Below, one piece after another: positions 7,738 to 17,600 of a DNA stretch of 64,000 bases. A program made the translations under genes and the position numbers. Position 1 is the first letter of the stretch; each line of letters begins with the position of its first letter. The stretch is taken from NCBI RefSeq assembly GCF_000373385.1, contig NZ_KB891326.1:23309-87308 (forward strand). Reading direction: 5' to 3'. The DNA comes from Thiobacillus thioparus DSM 505 (GTDB lineage: Bacteria; Pseudomonadota; Gammaproteobacteria; Burkholderiales; Thiobacillaceae). The notes under the pieces were generated by a model. That model saw only the letters and a program-made list of their open reading frames with translations. It did no database searches and was not told the DNA's origin.

Positions 7738-8442
7738 ATGCACACGCTTCCCGGCATACTGATCACCGGCGCCAACCGCGGCCTCGGACTGGAATGGGCG
7801 CGACAGTACGCCGAGGCCGGCTGGCAGGTGATCGCCAGCTGCCGTCATCCGGAGGCGGCCGACGAACTCAAGGCCCTGGCCGGCCGGCATCCACGCCTCA
7901 GCGTGCATCGGCTCGACGTGACCGACGGCGAGCAGCTGCGCACGCTGCAGCTCGACCTGGAGGACGCCCGCATCGACGTGCTGCTCAACAACGCGGGCGT
8001 GTACCTGGACAAGTTCATGGGCGCCTTCGGCGGCATCGACTATGACGTCTGGCTGCGTACGTTCGCCGTCAATACGCTGGGGGCGGTGCGGGTGAGCGAG
8101 GCCTTTGCCGGGCACTTGGCCCGCAGCGAGAAGAAACTGGTGGTGGCGATCAGCAGCCACATGGGATCCATCGCCGAGATCGGCGCGCCAGGAAACTATG
8201 CCTACCGTTCCAGCAAGGCGGCGCTGAATGCCGCCATGAAGGGCCTTACGTATGCCTTGGCGCAATATGGCATCGGCGTCCTGCTGCTGCATCCGGGCTG
8301 GGTGGGCACCCGCATGGGCGGCCCGGATGCGATGCTCACCCCGGCGCAGAGCGTGCGCGGCATGCGCGCCCTGGTGGACAATTTCCGGATGGAACTGAAC
8401 GGACGTTTCTTCCGCTACAACGGCACCGAGATTCCCTGGTGA
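7738..8442 (+). CDS. short-chain dehydrogenase/reductase
   Basis: A 234-residue NAD(P)-binding oxidoreductase of the classical SDR family. The Rossmann glycine motif is in ITGANRGLGLEWAR, the NNAG motif in LLNNAGVY, the catalytic Ser-Tyr-Lys in AISSHMGSIAE and YAYRSSKAAL. The end of the protein is short, close to the CsgA/sniffer-like subgroup. GGAG precedes the ATG at 7738. It is divergent from the MBL-fold gene and convergent with the Spy-like gene. Substrate unknown. Confidence 0.92.
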   Translation: MHTLPGILITGANRGLGLEWARQYAEAGWQVIASCRHPEAADELKALAGRHPRLSVHRLDVTDGEQLRTLQLDLEDARIDVLLNNAGVYLDKFMGAFGGIDYDVWLRTFAVNTLGAVRVSEAFAGHLARSEKKLVVAISSHMGSIAEIGAPGNYAYRSSKAALNAAMKGLTYALAQYGIGVLLLHPGWVGTRMGGPDAMLTPAQSVRGMRALVDNFRMELNGRFFRYNGTEIPW

Positions 8443-8451
8443 TCCCTGCGA

Positions 8452-8475
8452 GAGCAGGCCGCCCTGCTCACTTTT
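8452..8475 (+). terminator. terminator after the SDR gene
   Basis: GAGCAGG (8452-8458) pairs with CCTGCTC (8463-8469) around CCGC, followed by ACTTTTC. The hairpin overlaps the last codons of the convergent Spy-like gene. Confidence 0.65.
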
Positions 8476-9064
8476 CGGGAGTGGGTGCCCAGCCCTTGCG
8501 CCAGTAGCTGCGCAGCTTCTCCTTCTGTTCCTTGGTGAGGAGGGCCTCCATGCGCGTGTGCGCCGCCACGGCGGAGTCGTACATTTTCTGCTGGAGTTTG
8601 CCGAATTCCTTGTAGGCTGCATCGATGGCGGCCTCGTCCCGTTTCGGGGCCTGGTTCAGGTCGCGCAGCCTGGCCTGCTGGTCCATCATCTCGCCCATCA
8701 GGGCCCAGTGCGCCTTGCGGGTCTCGTCCTGGATCTTGTTGATCTTGGTTTGCTGCTCTGGGGTCAGGTCGAGCCCGCTGCCCCAAAATGGGCCCATCAT
8801 CCCGCCCCCCATCATGCCCGGGCCCATGCCGTACCCACCCATCATGCCGGGGCCCATGCCGTATCCACCCATCATGCCGGGGCCCATGCCATATCCGCCC
8901 ATCATGCCGGGGCCCATGCCGTATCCGCCATAGCCGTTCATCATGCCGGGCCCATATTGCGGGGGCGGGGGTGAATCGGCCGCCAGAAGGGCCGGGGCGG
9001 TTCCGCTCAAGAGTGCAGCAAGACTGAAGGCCGCAAGCCGGCTGACAGGTCGTGTGGTGTTCAT
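8468..9064 (-). CDS. Spy/CpxP-family periplasmic protein with Gly-Met repeats
   Basis: A 198-residue exported protein. Residues 1-28 are a signal peptide. Residues about 36-92 form a Gly-Met-Pro-Tyr low-complexity region with four ten-residue repeats of the type GGYGMGPGMM. Residues about 98-190 are the helical Spy/CpxP/LTXXQ module, with DLTPEQQTKINKIQDE and ALLTKEQKEKLRSYW as the two LTxxQ-like boxes. Such proteins act as periplasmic chaperones or metal sensors (CpxP, CnrX, ZraP); Met-rich repeats suggest copper or silver binding, which is inference. AAGGAG precedes the ATG. Probably co-transcribed with the SHOCT gene upstream. Confidence 0.88.
   Translation of the reverse strand: MNTTRPVSRLAAFSLAALLSGTAPALLAADSPPPPQYGPGMMNGYGGYGMGPGMMGGYGMGPGMMGGYGMGPGMMGGYGMGPGMMGGGMMGPFWGSGLDLTPEQQTKINKIQDETRKAHWALMGEMMDQQARLRDLNQAPKRDEAAIDAAYKEFGKLQQKMYDSAVAAHTRMEALLTKEQKEKLRSYWRKGWAPTPEK
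8821..8940 (-). repeat. four 30-bp tandem repeats within the Spy-like gene
   Basis: Units at 8821-8850, 8851-8880, 8881-8910 and 8911-8940 are nearly identical, with the last one diverging at its end. Each encodes GGYGMGPGMM. Copy-number change by slippage would leave the frame intact. Confidence 0.9.
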
Positions 9065-9121
9065 GGCGATCTCCTTTCAAGAGAGGGGTCGAGGAAACGG
9101 TCGGATATTCATGCGTGCCGC

Positions 9122-9391
9122 CTATTTCTCCAGGAGGTCGTCGCGTTTCTGGAGATACTCGTCGCGGCCGATGTCGCCGCGCGCGTAGGTTTCCTTGAGG
9201 ATGTCGAGGGGCGTTTTCTGTTCCGGCCGGATGTCGAGGCCGCCCTTGTCGCGGGGCCTGAAAAACAGATATTTCAGCAGGGCGATGACGAGGAGGAGAG
9301 GAATTCCCCACATCAGGAGCATCCATATGCTGCCGAACAGCAGGCCGAATCCGCCATCGAACATCCAGCCGTGATTGTATGGGGCGTACAT
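9122..9391 (-). CDS. SHOCT-domain membrane protein
   Basis: An 89-residue protein with one hydrophobic segment (LLFGSIWMLLMWGIPLLLVI) followed by a SHOCT motif (LDILKETYARGDIGRDEYLQKRDD, here abbreviated by its ends LDILKET and DEYLQKRDD). SHOCT proteins with one helix are often linked to copper or oligomerisation roles. The start at 9391 (MYAPYNHG) is chosen because the upstream extension is not conserved-looking. It is 57 bases upstream of the Spy-like gene on the same strand. Confidence 0.85.
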   Translation of the reverse strand: MYAPYNHGWMFDGGFGLLFGSIWMLLMWGIPLLLVIALLKYLFFRPRDKGGLDIRPEQKTPLDILKETYARGDIGRDEYLQKRDDLLEK

Positions 9392-9529
9392 GGTGTCCTG
9401 AGTTGTTTGGGTTGCAGGGGGAGTGAATCCTGATGAAACCGAGATGAAACAGTGGGCTTCAGCGGCTGGCAGCCAACTCAATATAGCCTCGCATGGCTCG
9501 AATACAAGCGGGTGTCCCCGGCACGCCCG

Positions 9530-9904
9530 CTAGCGGGGTGCGTCTGCTTCGTCGGTGTGCCGTCCCAGCCGATAGGCGATCGGCAGCACGATGGCCGCCG
9601 CCAGCGTCGGCACCCAGTAGATCAAGTCGTCTGCGTAGCCGTCGTAGCGGAGGTAGCGCTCGGATGCGACCAGCACCAGGTTGGCAGCGAGCAGCAGCAG
9701 GCCGGTGGCGAGCAGCCAGGGACCGCGCAGGCTTTCAATGAACAGGCCATAGAGCAGGAAAGGCATCAGCACGGCCAGCAGGATGCCGGGTTCGAGCAGA
9801 TAGGCGACATGGTAGAAGGGAACGAGGGATGCGGCGGCAGCCAACCCGAGTCCGAGCAGAATGATGAGATAGGCCGCCGGACGGGGATCCTGGGTGAGGG
9901 CCAT
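9530..9904 (-). CDS. four-helix membrane protein of unknown function
   Basis: A 124-residue hydrophobic protein with about four transmembrane helices (AYLIILLGLGLAAAASLVPF, then ILLAVLMPFLLYGLFI, GPWLLATGLLLLAANLVLVA, YWVPTLAAAIVLPIAY). I recognise no family. AAGGAGG lies just before the ATG at 9904, which settles the start. It is upstream of the SHOCT and Spy-like genes in the same direction, so the three may form one envelope-stress unit. Confidence 0.75.
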   Translation of the reverse strand: MALTQDPRPAAYLIILLGLGLAAAASLVPFYHVAYLLEPGILLAVLMPFLLYGLFIESLRGPWLLATGLLLLAANLVLVASERYLRYDGYADDLIYWVPTLAAAIVLPIAYRLGRHTDEADAPR

Positions 9905-10074
9905 GACACGCCTCCTTGGCATGCAAGTGGAATCGATTCGACCCGTTGGACCGGGGCAGGGTTTCACCCTGTTGTAGAGAAATATTATTGGGCACGCATC
10001 GGTGCCCTAGGAGGCAGGTCTTCATTTGCCGGCCGCACGTCGAACGACTGCGGCCGGCGAGGCTGTCGTGCGGT

Positions 10075-10617
10075 CTAGCCGCCCCAGGTCCGCACGCGTC
10101 CGACGTCCAGATGCACGAAGTCGGATGCGGGATAGTAGCCGACGCCGCCGCCTTGCAGCGCGAGCCCGGTCTGGCGCAGGTCGGCCAGCGCCACGCCGGG
10201 AATGCGGATGTCGATGGCTTTGCCTTCCATGTGCAGGCTGTGCTTGGCGACACCGGAGGAGCGTTCCGACAGCAGGTGGTTGGTGGCGGGCGAACGGTAG
10301 CCGGAAATGACCTGGAAGGGTTGCGAAGAGCCGAGCGCGAGGTCGACGCGGCTGAGCAGGTCCAGCAGCTGAGGGTCGATGGCCGCGACCTGATCGTTGC
10401 GAAAGTCGCGCAGCACGTGGTTGATTTCGGCGAGGGACTCCGGGACGTAGTCGCCCTGTACCCAGTAGGCCAGGTTGAGGCTCTCGCCGGTGTGCAGGTT
10501 GTGGAAACGCAGCCGGCGCTCGGGCGCGGTCTGCCACGCATTCGCCATGGCAGGAAGCGGCATCGCGGCGGCCAGCAGGCCCAGTTTGAGAAATTTGCGT
10601 CGGCTGACGTGCTTCAT
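10075..10617 (-). CDS. TAT-exported YcbK-like peptidase (DUF882, M15 family)
   Basis: A 180-residue periplasmic protein of the YcbK/MepK group, which are M15-type murein endopeptidases. A twin-arginine signal is at the start (SRRKFLKLGLLAAAMPLPA). Zinc-site signatures are SGYRSPATN, HSLHMEGKAIDIR and FVHLDVGRVR, giving the H...D...HxD pattern. It ends directly after the last motif, as in the family. Its ATG overlaps the stop of the L,D-transpeptidase gene (ATGA), so both are made together. This fits a role in trimming peptidoglycan cross-links. Confidence 0.92.
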   Translation of the reverse strand: MKHVSRRKFLKLGLLAAAMPLPAMANAWQTAPERRLRFHNLHTGESLNLAYWVQGDYVPESLAEINHVLRDFRNDQVAAIDPQLLDLLSRVDLALGSSQPFQVISGYRSPATNHLLSERSSGVAKHSLHMEGKAIDIRIPGVALADLRQTGLALQGGGVGYYPASDFVHLDVGRVRTWGG

Positions 10618-11531
10618 GGTTGTCCTTTCGATCCGTTGCCTGGCAGGCGGCCCACTTCCTCGGCCAATCCATCCTGAGCGGCGATTACGGCGTCCACTTT
10701 AGGCCAATCGATGGACTGGCTCAAGCCATTGGCTTCAGCCAGATCGCGCACGGTTCGCGCGGGGTCGATTCCCTTCTTGTAGATGTCCCGATGGACTTCG
10801 AGCAGGATGCGGCCGTCTTCGATCACCGCCAGCAAAACCGGCTGGTAAATAAGACGTCCCTGCATTCCGACCCGCACCTGGTCGAAAAGTTCCGCAATAT
10901 CATCGGGATGCAGGCGAATGCAGCCATGGCTCTGGAAATGGTAGACGCTCGCCGGCGCGATGGTGCCGTGGATGCCGTAGCCCCACAGGTTCAAGCCGAG
11001 CCAGTGTTTGCCCAGGGGATTGTCGGGACCGGGGGGCACTTCCTCCTGCACGATTTTCCCTTCGCGACGCATCTCTTCCTGAATCGATTTGGGCACGAGC
11101 CAGGGCTTGTTCGCCTGCCGATTGACGATCCTGAATTCGCCCTGCGGGGTGGGCCAGCTGGGCTTGCCCAGGCCGACGGGATAGGCGGAAACCAGCTTGC
11201 CCTGGCCGAAGTTGAACAGCATGCGCTGAGGGAGGTTGACGAGGATGCCGTCGTCGAGCGCCGCCGGGACGATGTGGGGATGGCGGACGTGGAGCAGTTG
11301 GCCGGGGTGGAGCCTGGCGTTGGCGGGCAGGGCGTTCTGCCGGGCCAGCAGTTTGGGCTCCAGGCCGAAGCGGGCGCCGATGGCGGTCAGAGAATCACCC
11401 TGCTGGACGGTGTATTCAGTGTCACTGCCCGTCACCCGGTGGGAAAGTGGCGGTAGATCCTGCGCCAGGGCCGGAAGGCTGGAGACGGCAAGAAGGCATA
11501 CGAAGAAACTGCGGCGCGCTAAAGAAATCAT
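10614..11531 (-). CDS. L,D-transpeptidase (YkuD) with LysM domain
   Basis: A 305-residue exported enzyme. Residues 1-23 are a signal peptide (ARRSFFVCLLAVSSLPALAQ). Residues about 38-85 form a LysM peptidoglycan-binding domain (YTVQQGDSLTAIGARFGLE). Residues about 95-235 form the YkuD domain, with the catalytic string GIHGTIAPASVYHFQSHGCI holding the SHGC(I)R motif. It makes 3-3 cross-links or attaches proteins to peptidoglycan. The start at 11531 is preferred because the upstream extension has no signal sequence. It is co-transcribed with the YcbK-like gene and may share a transcript with the glucan synthase gene 160 bases upstream. Confidence 0.93.
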   Translation of the reverse strand: MISLARRSFFVCLLAVSSLPALAQDLPPLSHRVTGSDTEYTVQQGDSLTAIGARFGLEPKLLARQNALPANARLHPGQLLHVRHPHIVPAALDDGILVNLPQRMLFNFGQGKLVSAYPVGLGKPSWPTPQGEFRIVNRQANKPWLVPKSIQEEMRREGKIVQEEVPPGPDNPLGKHWLGLNLWGYGIHGTIAPASVYHFQSHGCIRLHPDDIAELFDQVRVGMQGRLIYQPVLLAVIEDGRILLEVHRDIYKKGIDPARTVRDLAEANGLSQSIDWPKVDAVIAAQDGLAEEVGRLPGNGSKGQP

Positions 11532-11693
11532 CAGTGTGTTTTTGGGGTTGTGTGCCAAGCTCGGCCGTCCGGCTCCGCATGCCGGGGATTGCCAGGTTTC
11601 CGGTTCATCGCGCAACCGGTTCGCCGGTTTTTCGCTCGGAGGCATGGGTAACCCCCGGCAACCCGTCTCATTCCAGTCCTTCAGGTTGCCAGG

Positions 11694-14600
11694 TTATCGA
11701 TGCATTTCGGGCTGGATCATGATGCGCACGTCGGCCGTGTGGTTTTGGCGATCGTCGATCAGAGGGATGGTCCCGTCGGGATGTTCTATCCCATCCACCG
11801 TCACGTGCATCGCGCCGTGCTGCGCAGCATCGTCGGTCTGCGTCTGCGACACGGCGATATGATAGACGGTTTCCCGATAACGGTAATGCAGCTTGAATGC
11901 CTGCCAGTCGGCAGGCAGACACGGGGCGAAATGCAGCTTGTCCACGTCCAGCCTGAGGCCGAGCAGGGATTCCACGATCAACCGGTACATCCAGCCGGCG
12001 GAACCGGTGTACCAGCTCCATCCGCCCCGGCCAGTATGTGGTGAAACCGCATACACGTCGGCGGCGACGACATAGGGCTCGACCTTGTAGACCGCCACGC
12101 TCTCCGCCGATTTGCCATGATTCACCGGATTGATCATGGCCAGCAATTCCCACGCGCGCTGGCTGTCACCCAGGGCGGCAAACGCCATGACGGTCCAGAT
12201 CGCGGCATGGGTGTATTGTCCGCCGTTCTCGCGCACGCCGGGAACGTAGCCCTTGATGTAGCCCGGGTCCATGTCAGCGGTGTCGAATGGCGGGTCGAGG
12301 AGCTGGATCAGCGCATGGTCGCGCCGCACCAGATGCGCATAGACGGCATCCATCCCCATGCGCGAACGTTTGGCGTCGCCGGCGCCGGACAGGACGGACC
12401 AGCTTTGCGAGATCGAGTCGATCCGACATTCGACGTTGCCCGCCGAGCCTAGCGGTGTGCCGTCGTCGAAATATGCGCGGCGGTACCAGGCGCCATCCCA
12501 GGCGTTCTGCTCGATGCGCTGGCGCAGCTGTTCGGCTTCGGTCCGGCACTGAGCGGCAAAGGCCCCGTCGCCCTTCCGTTCCGCCAGTTCGGTGAAGCGC
12601 GTCAGCACGTCGTACAGGAAGAAAGCCAGCCAGACGCTTTCGCCCTTACCGTGCAGGCCCACTAGGTTCATGCCGTCGTTCCAGTCGCCGGAGCCGATTA
12701 GCGGCAGGCCATGTTCGCCAAAGCTCAGGCCGTGCCGGATGGCTCGCACGCAGTGCTCGTACAGGCTGGCCGACTCGGCGGCGTGACCCGGAAGATCGTA
12801 ATACGAGTCGTCCTCGGGGCTGACCGGGCGGCCTTCGAGGAAGCCAACGGATTCGTCCAGTACGCCGGTATCGCCGGTACTCAGCACGTAACGGCACACC
12901 GCCAGCGGCAGCCACAGGTAATCGTCGGAACAATGGGTACGTACGCCCCGGCTCGTCGGCGGATGCCACCAATGCTGCACATCTCCTTCGACAAACTGAT
13001 GTGCGGCGGAGAGCAGCAATTGCTCGCGTACGCGTTGCGGCTCGGCGTGGATCAGCGCCATCACGTCCTGCAACTGGTCGCGGAAACCGAAGGCGCCGCC
13101 CGACTGATAGTAGCCGCTGCGTGCCCACAGTCGACAGGCTAGCGTCTGGTAGACCAGCCAGCCGTTGGTCAGCACGTCGAGCGCCGGGTCCGGAGTTTCC
13201 ACCTGGACTGCGCCGAGGCTGTGGTTCCAGTACTGCCACACCGCTTCGAGCGCCGCGTGCGCGGCGGCCGATCCACGGAATTGACGCACCAGCTTGCGCG
13301 CGTCGCCGCCGCCGCGCCTGCCGGCCTGGCCCAGGCGGAAAACGATTTCGCGCTCTTCGCCATCGGCCAGATCGAATCCTATCTGGATCGCGGCGCAGGG
13401 GTCGAGTGCCGCGCCCGTCTTGCCGGAAAGCCGCATACGCCCCATCGCCGCCGGATTCCTGAGCGAGCCGTTCCGCCCGATGAACTCGGCACGGTCACAA
13501 CTGATCGTACGGCGGTTTGACTCATCCGCATCGAAGAATGCAATGCGGTCGGCGAATTCCGTGTTGTAGGGGTTGCGCGCGAACAGCGCACCGCTGTCGG
13601 CATCCATTTCGGTGGTCACGTGCATGGTCGATTTCGGTCGCAAATCACCCAGTACCCACTCCACGTAGCCCGTCGCTGAAAGCTGCCGCGGGCGGCCCGA
13701 GACGTTACGGACTTTCAACATCGAGAACTTGACCGCTGCATCCAGGGCCACGTAAACCCACAGTTCGGAGACGATGCCATCTTCGGTATGCTCGAACACG
13801 CTATAGCCGAATCCGTGGCGGCTGACATACGCATTGACGCCGCGGGCCGGCAGTGGCGTGGGTGACCAGAAATGGCCGGTTTCCTCGTCCCGCAGATAAA
13901 ACGCTTCGCCGCCGGCATCGGACACCGGATCGTTGTGCCAGGGCGTGAGACGATATTCGTGTGCATTCTCGCTCCAGGTATACGCCTGGCCGTTCTCGGA
14001 AATGACCGTGCCGAAATGCGGGTTCGCCAGCACATTCACCCATGGCGCGGGGGTCACCTGCTCGGCCGTGGTGGTCACGACATACTCGTGCCCGTCCGGG
14101 GTGAATCCGCCCAGCCCGTTGTGCAGGATGAGGTCGCGCGACGGCAACGGATTGTCGGATGGCGACTCGGCGCGGTACGTGCGGGTCGGCTGCAGGCGTG
14201 GCATGCGCACATCCCTCAGGCTGCGGCGGTTGATCTGTTCTGCCAGCGTACCGCGGCTGTCGCTGAGGATGACGCGTGCGACCGACTGGAACAGGATGCG
14301 ATCTTCGTTCGATATCTGTTCCGCAGATCGCACGAAGATGCCACCCGGCCGGTCGATGACATGCGCTTCGACCCCTGCCGCAATCAAACCGATAATCTGG
14401 TCCTGCAGCACTTGACGGTAACCGGCCCGGTCTTCGTTCCAGATTACCAGGTCCACTGCCAGACCTTTCAGGCGCCAGTAGGCGTGCGCCTGCACCAGTT
14501 GCCGCACCAGTTCGATATGGGCGCCGTCTCCGATCTGCAACAGCACGATGGGCAGGTCTCCGGAAATGGCGTAGCCCCACAAGCCGGATTGGCCACGGCG

Positions 14601-17600
14601 ATTCTGCAACAGAATACTGGCGTCGGCGCGCAGCGAGGCGTGGGCATAGATCACGGAATTGGCCAAGCGTCCGTAGAGTTGCGCGTCGGCTTCGCTGGCA
14701 TTGAGCTGGCGCAACACCACCTGGGCGTGCGTCCAGGCCAGATCGAAGACGCGGTCCGCGAGCCGCCGATCCTGATATTTTTCGACCAGCCCCAATGCAG
14801 CATCGCGGGTGTCTGCCATGCCGCTCACCATATCGATGGCGATCGTCTGATCCGGATCGAGCGTGACGGTGTAGCGGATGGCGACAATCGGATCCAGCAC
14901 CGATCCCTGGCTGCCCGACAGCACGCCCGATGGCATGTTGCCCAGTGCTTGGGGGGCGGCGACGGTGTGGCCGCGGCCAATGAATTGCATGCGATCCGTC
15001 TCATAGGACACGGTATCGATGGCTGCGCCGTGCGCTGCCATCAGGTGGAACATCCACGGCGTGGGCTCGGTTCGCGAGCGCGGCCGACGCGTGCAGAGTA
15101 TCGCGTGGCGCTGTTCGACGATTTCGGTCTGCACGAACAGATTGCTGAAGGCATGGTGCAGCGCATCGGCGGCAGGTACGGACAGCACTACCTCCGCGTA
15201 ACTCGTCACCGCGATGGTGCGGCGCGTGGGGGCGCGGTTGGTAATGTGTACGCGGCGCAGTTCGATGTCGTCTTCCGGCGATACCACGATATCGGTATGC
15301 GTCTCGAAGTCTTCGTCGCGACGGCGGAATTCTGCCCGGCCTTCGGAGAAAATCACTTCGTAATGCTGTGGCTGTTTCAGCGTCGGTTGATATGCGGTCG
15401 ACCAGACTTCGCCGCTGCGCTCGTCGCGCAGATAACAGAACGTGCCCCAGGCATCGCACGTCGTGTCCTCGCGCCAGCGGGTGACGGCGAGATCCTTCCA
15501 GCGGCTGTAGCCGCCGCCGGCGTTGGTGATCATGACGTGATAGCGGCCATTGGACAACAGCTGTACTTCCGGCGTCGGGGTATTGGCGCTGCTGAACACG
15601 CGTATCGGTGCTTCCACTGCAGCGGCAGTCGGACGGATATCGGATAGCTGGGCGGTCTGCGGGAACAGCGCCGTGGCCCTGGGAACCCGCTCCTGGAGCA
15701 GCAGCAAGGTGGCCTGGAACAGCGGGTCCGACTCGAAGCGTTTCTGCATCGGGCGATCCAGCAGCAGATAGGCAAGCGAGAGCAGGCTCATTCCCTGGTG
15801 ATGCGCCATATAGGATCGCACCACCGCTCTCGATTCGCCGCGTCGTTGCCGTGACGGGGTGTAGTCGACGGCTTCATAGAAGCCGAATTTTCCTTCCAGT
15901 CCTTCTGCGCTGAGCCGCTGCAGGTTCAGGCACGCGGCTTCGGGCGCCACCATCAGCGCCAGCACCGTGGCATAGGGTGCGATGACCAGATCGTCGGCGA
16001 GCCCGCGTTTGAGTCCCAGGCCGGGCACGCCAAATGCCCGGTACTGGTAGTTGAAATGGACGTCGACCAGGTTGTAGCCGGATTCCGACATGCCCCACGG
16101 AACGCCGAGTTGCCGCCCGTAGTCGATCTGTCGCGCCACCGCCGCCTTGTAGGTCTGGTCGAGCAGGGTGTTGTCAAAGTTGGGCATCACCAGGAGCGGC
16201 ATCAGATACTCGAACATCGAGCCGCTCCACGATAAAAGTACCGGTTCACCGCCAGCGGTTGTGAGCAGGCGCCCCAGGGCAAACCAACTCTCTTGCGGGA
16301 CTTGCCCCTGCGCAATCGCGACGAAGTTGATCAATCGCGCTTCCGAAGCCAGCAGGTCGTAGTAGCTCGTGTCGCGCCGCAGTTCGTCTACGTTGTACCC
16401 GATCGCCAGCAGGCGCGACGTCTTGTCGTACAGGAAGTCATACGCCATGTTCGCAAACGCACCTGCTTGCTGCGCAAGATGTTCGATTGTCGCAATCCGT
16501 TCGGATGCGCGCTGGCCAGCCAGCGTGATGCATTGTCGAAACGCATACAGCCACTCGCGTTCGGCCGGCGTCGGGGACGCGCCGAGTCGACGCTCGATGG
16601 TCGGCATGCATCTGTCCTCGATGCGTGCCAATTCCCGCAAGGTCGGGATGGCACCGAGGCCGAGATCCTCGCCGAGTTCGTCCGGTGCGGCCGGCAGTAA
16701 CAGCCAGGGTGCGAGAAACGACAAGTCGTCGAGGGCGGCATGGCATTGCCTCGCCAGCGCCCGCGCCCACCAGCCCATATCGCTTTCGGAGGTGGTCTCG
16801 GAGAGGACGGCGCTGGCGTGATCCAGGGTCGGGTGGTGCGCGGAATCCTCATCTGCCTGCAGGTACAGCGCGGTGTCCGCATGCCGTCTTTCCTCGGCCG
16901 GTCCGTGTGCACCCTCGGTTGAAGTGGGCTTCCGCAAGACGGCCTCGGGGCTGTCGGCAAACTCCGACGCGCGCTTTGCCAGCTGGTCGAGGTACTGCCA
17001 TGCCAGCGCGAGCGTGGTGGGACCCGATTGGCTTGCTGCCTCGATATCCGCCTGCAATCGGGCAAGCAGTCCAGTTGGGTGACTTCCCGCAGCCTCCACC
17101 AAAACCCTCAGCGTGTCGTGCAACCCGTCGAGCCACGGTGCGCCCACGATCCTGTCATCGGCAAGTGCGAGCAGGCCCACCCGCAAGGTCAGCAGGTGGC
17201 CTGCAAGGTTGCCGCTGTCCACCGTCGAAACATAAGACGGATGCAGCGGTTGCAGCGTTTGCGTGTCGTACCAGTTGAAGAAGTGGTTGCGATACCGTGC
17301 CAGATTGTTCATGGTGTCGAGCGTATGTGCCGTGCGCTCTACAAGTTGTCCGGCCGGGATATAGCCGAAGTCGTAGGCCGTCAAATTCGCGAGCAGCGCC
17401 ATCCCCATGTTGGTTGGCGAGGTGCGATGCGCCACGGCGGCGCCGCGATATTCCTGATAGTTGTCGGGCGGCAGCCAATGATCTTCCGGGCCGACAAATG
17501 TCTCGAAGAATGCCCAGGTCTTGCGCGACACTTTCCGCAGGAAGACGGTCTGCTCAGGTGTCAGCTGCGCTTCGCGGCGCGCGAGCGGCTGCCCGGTCCA

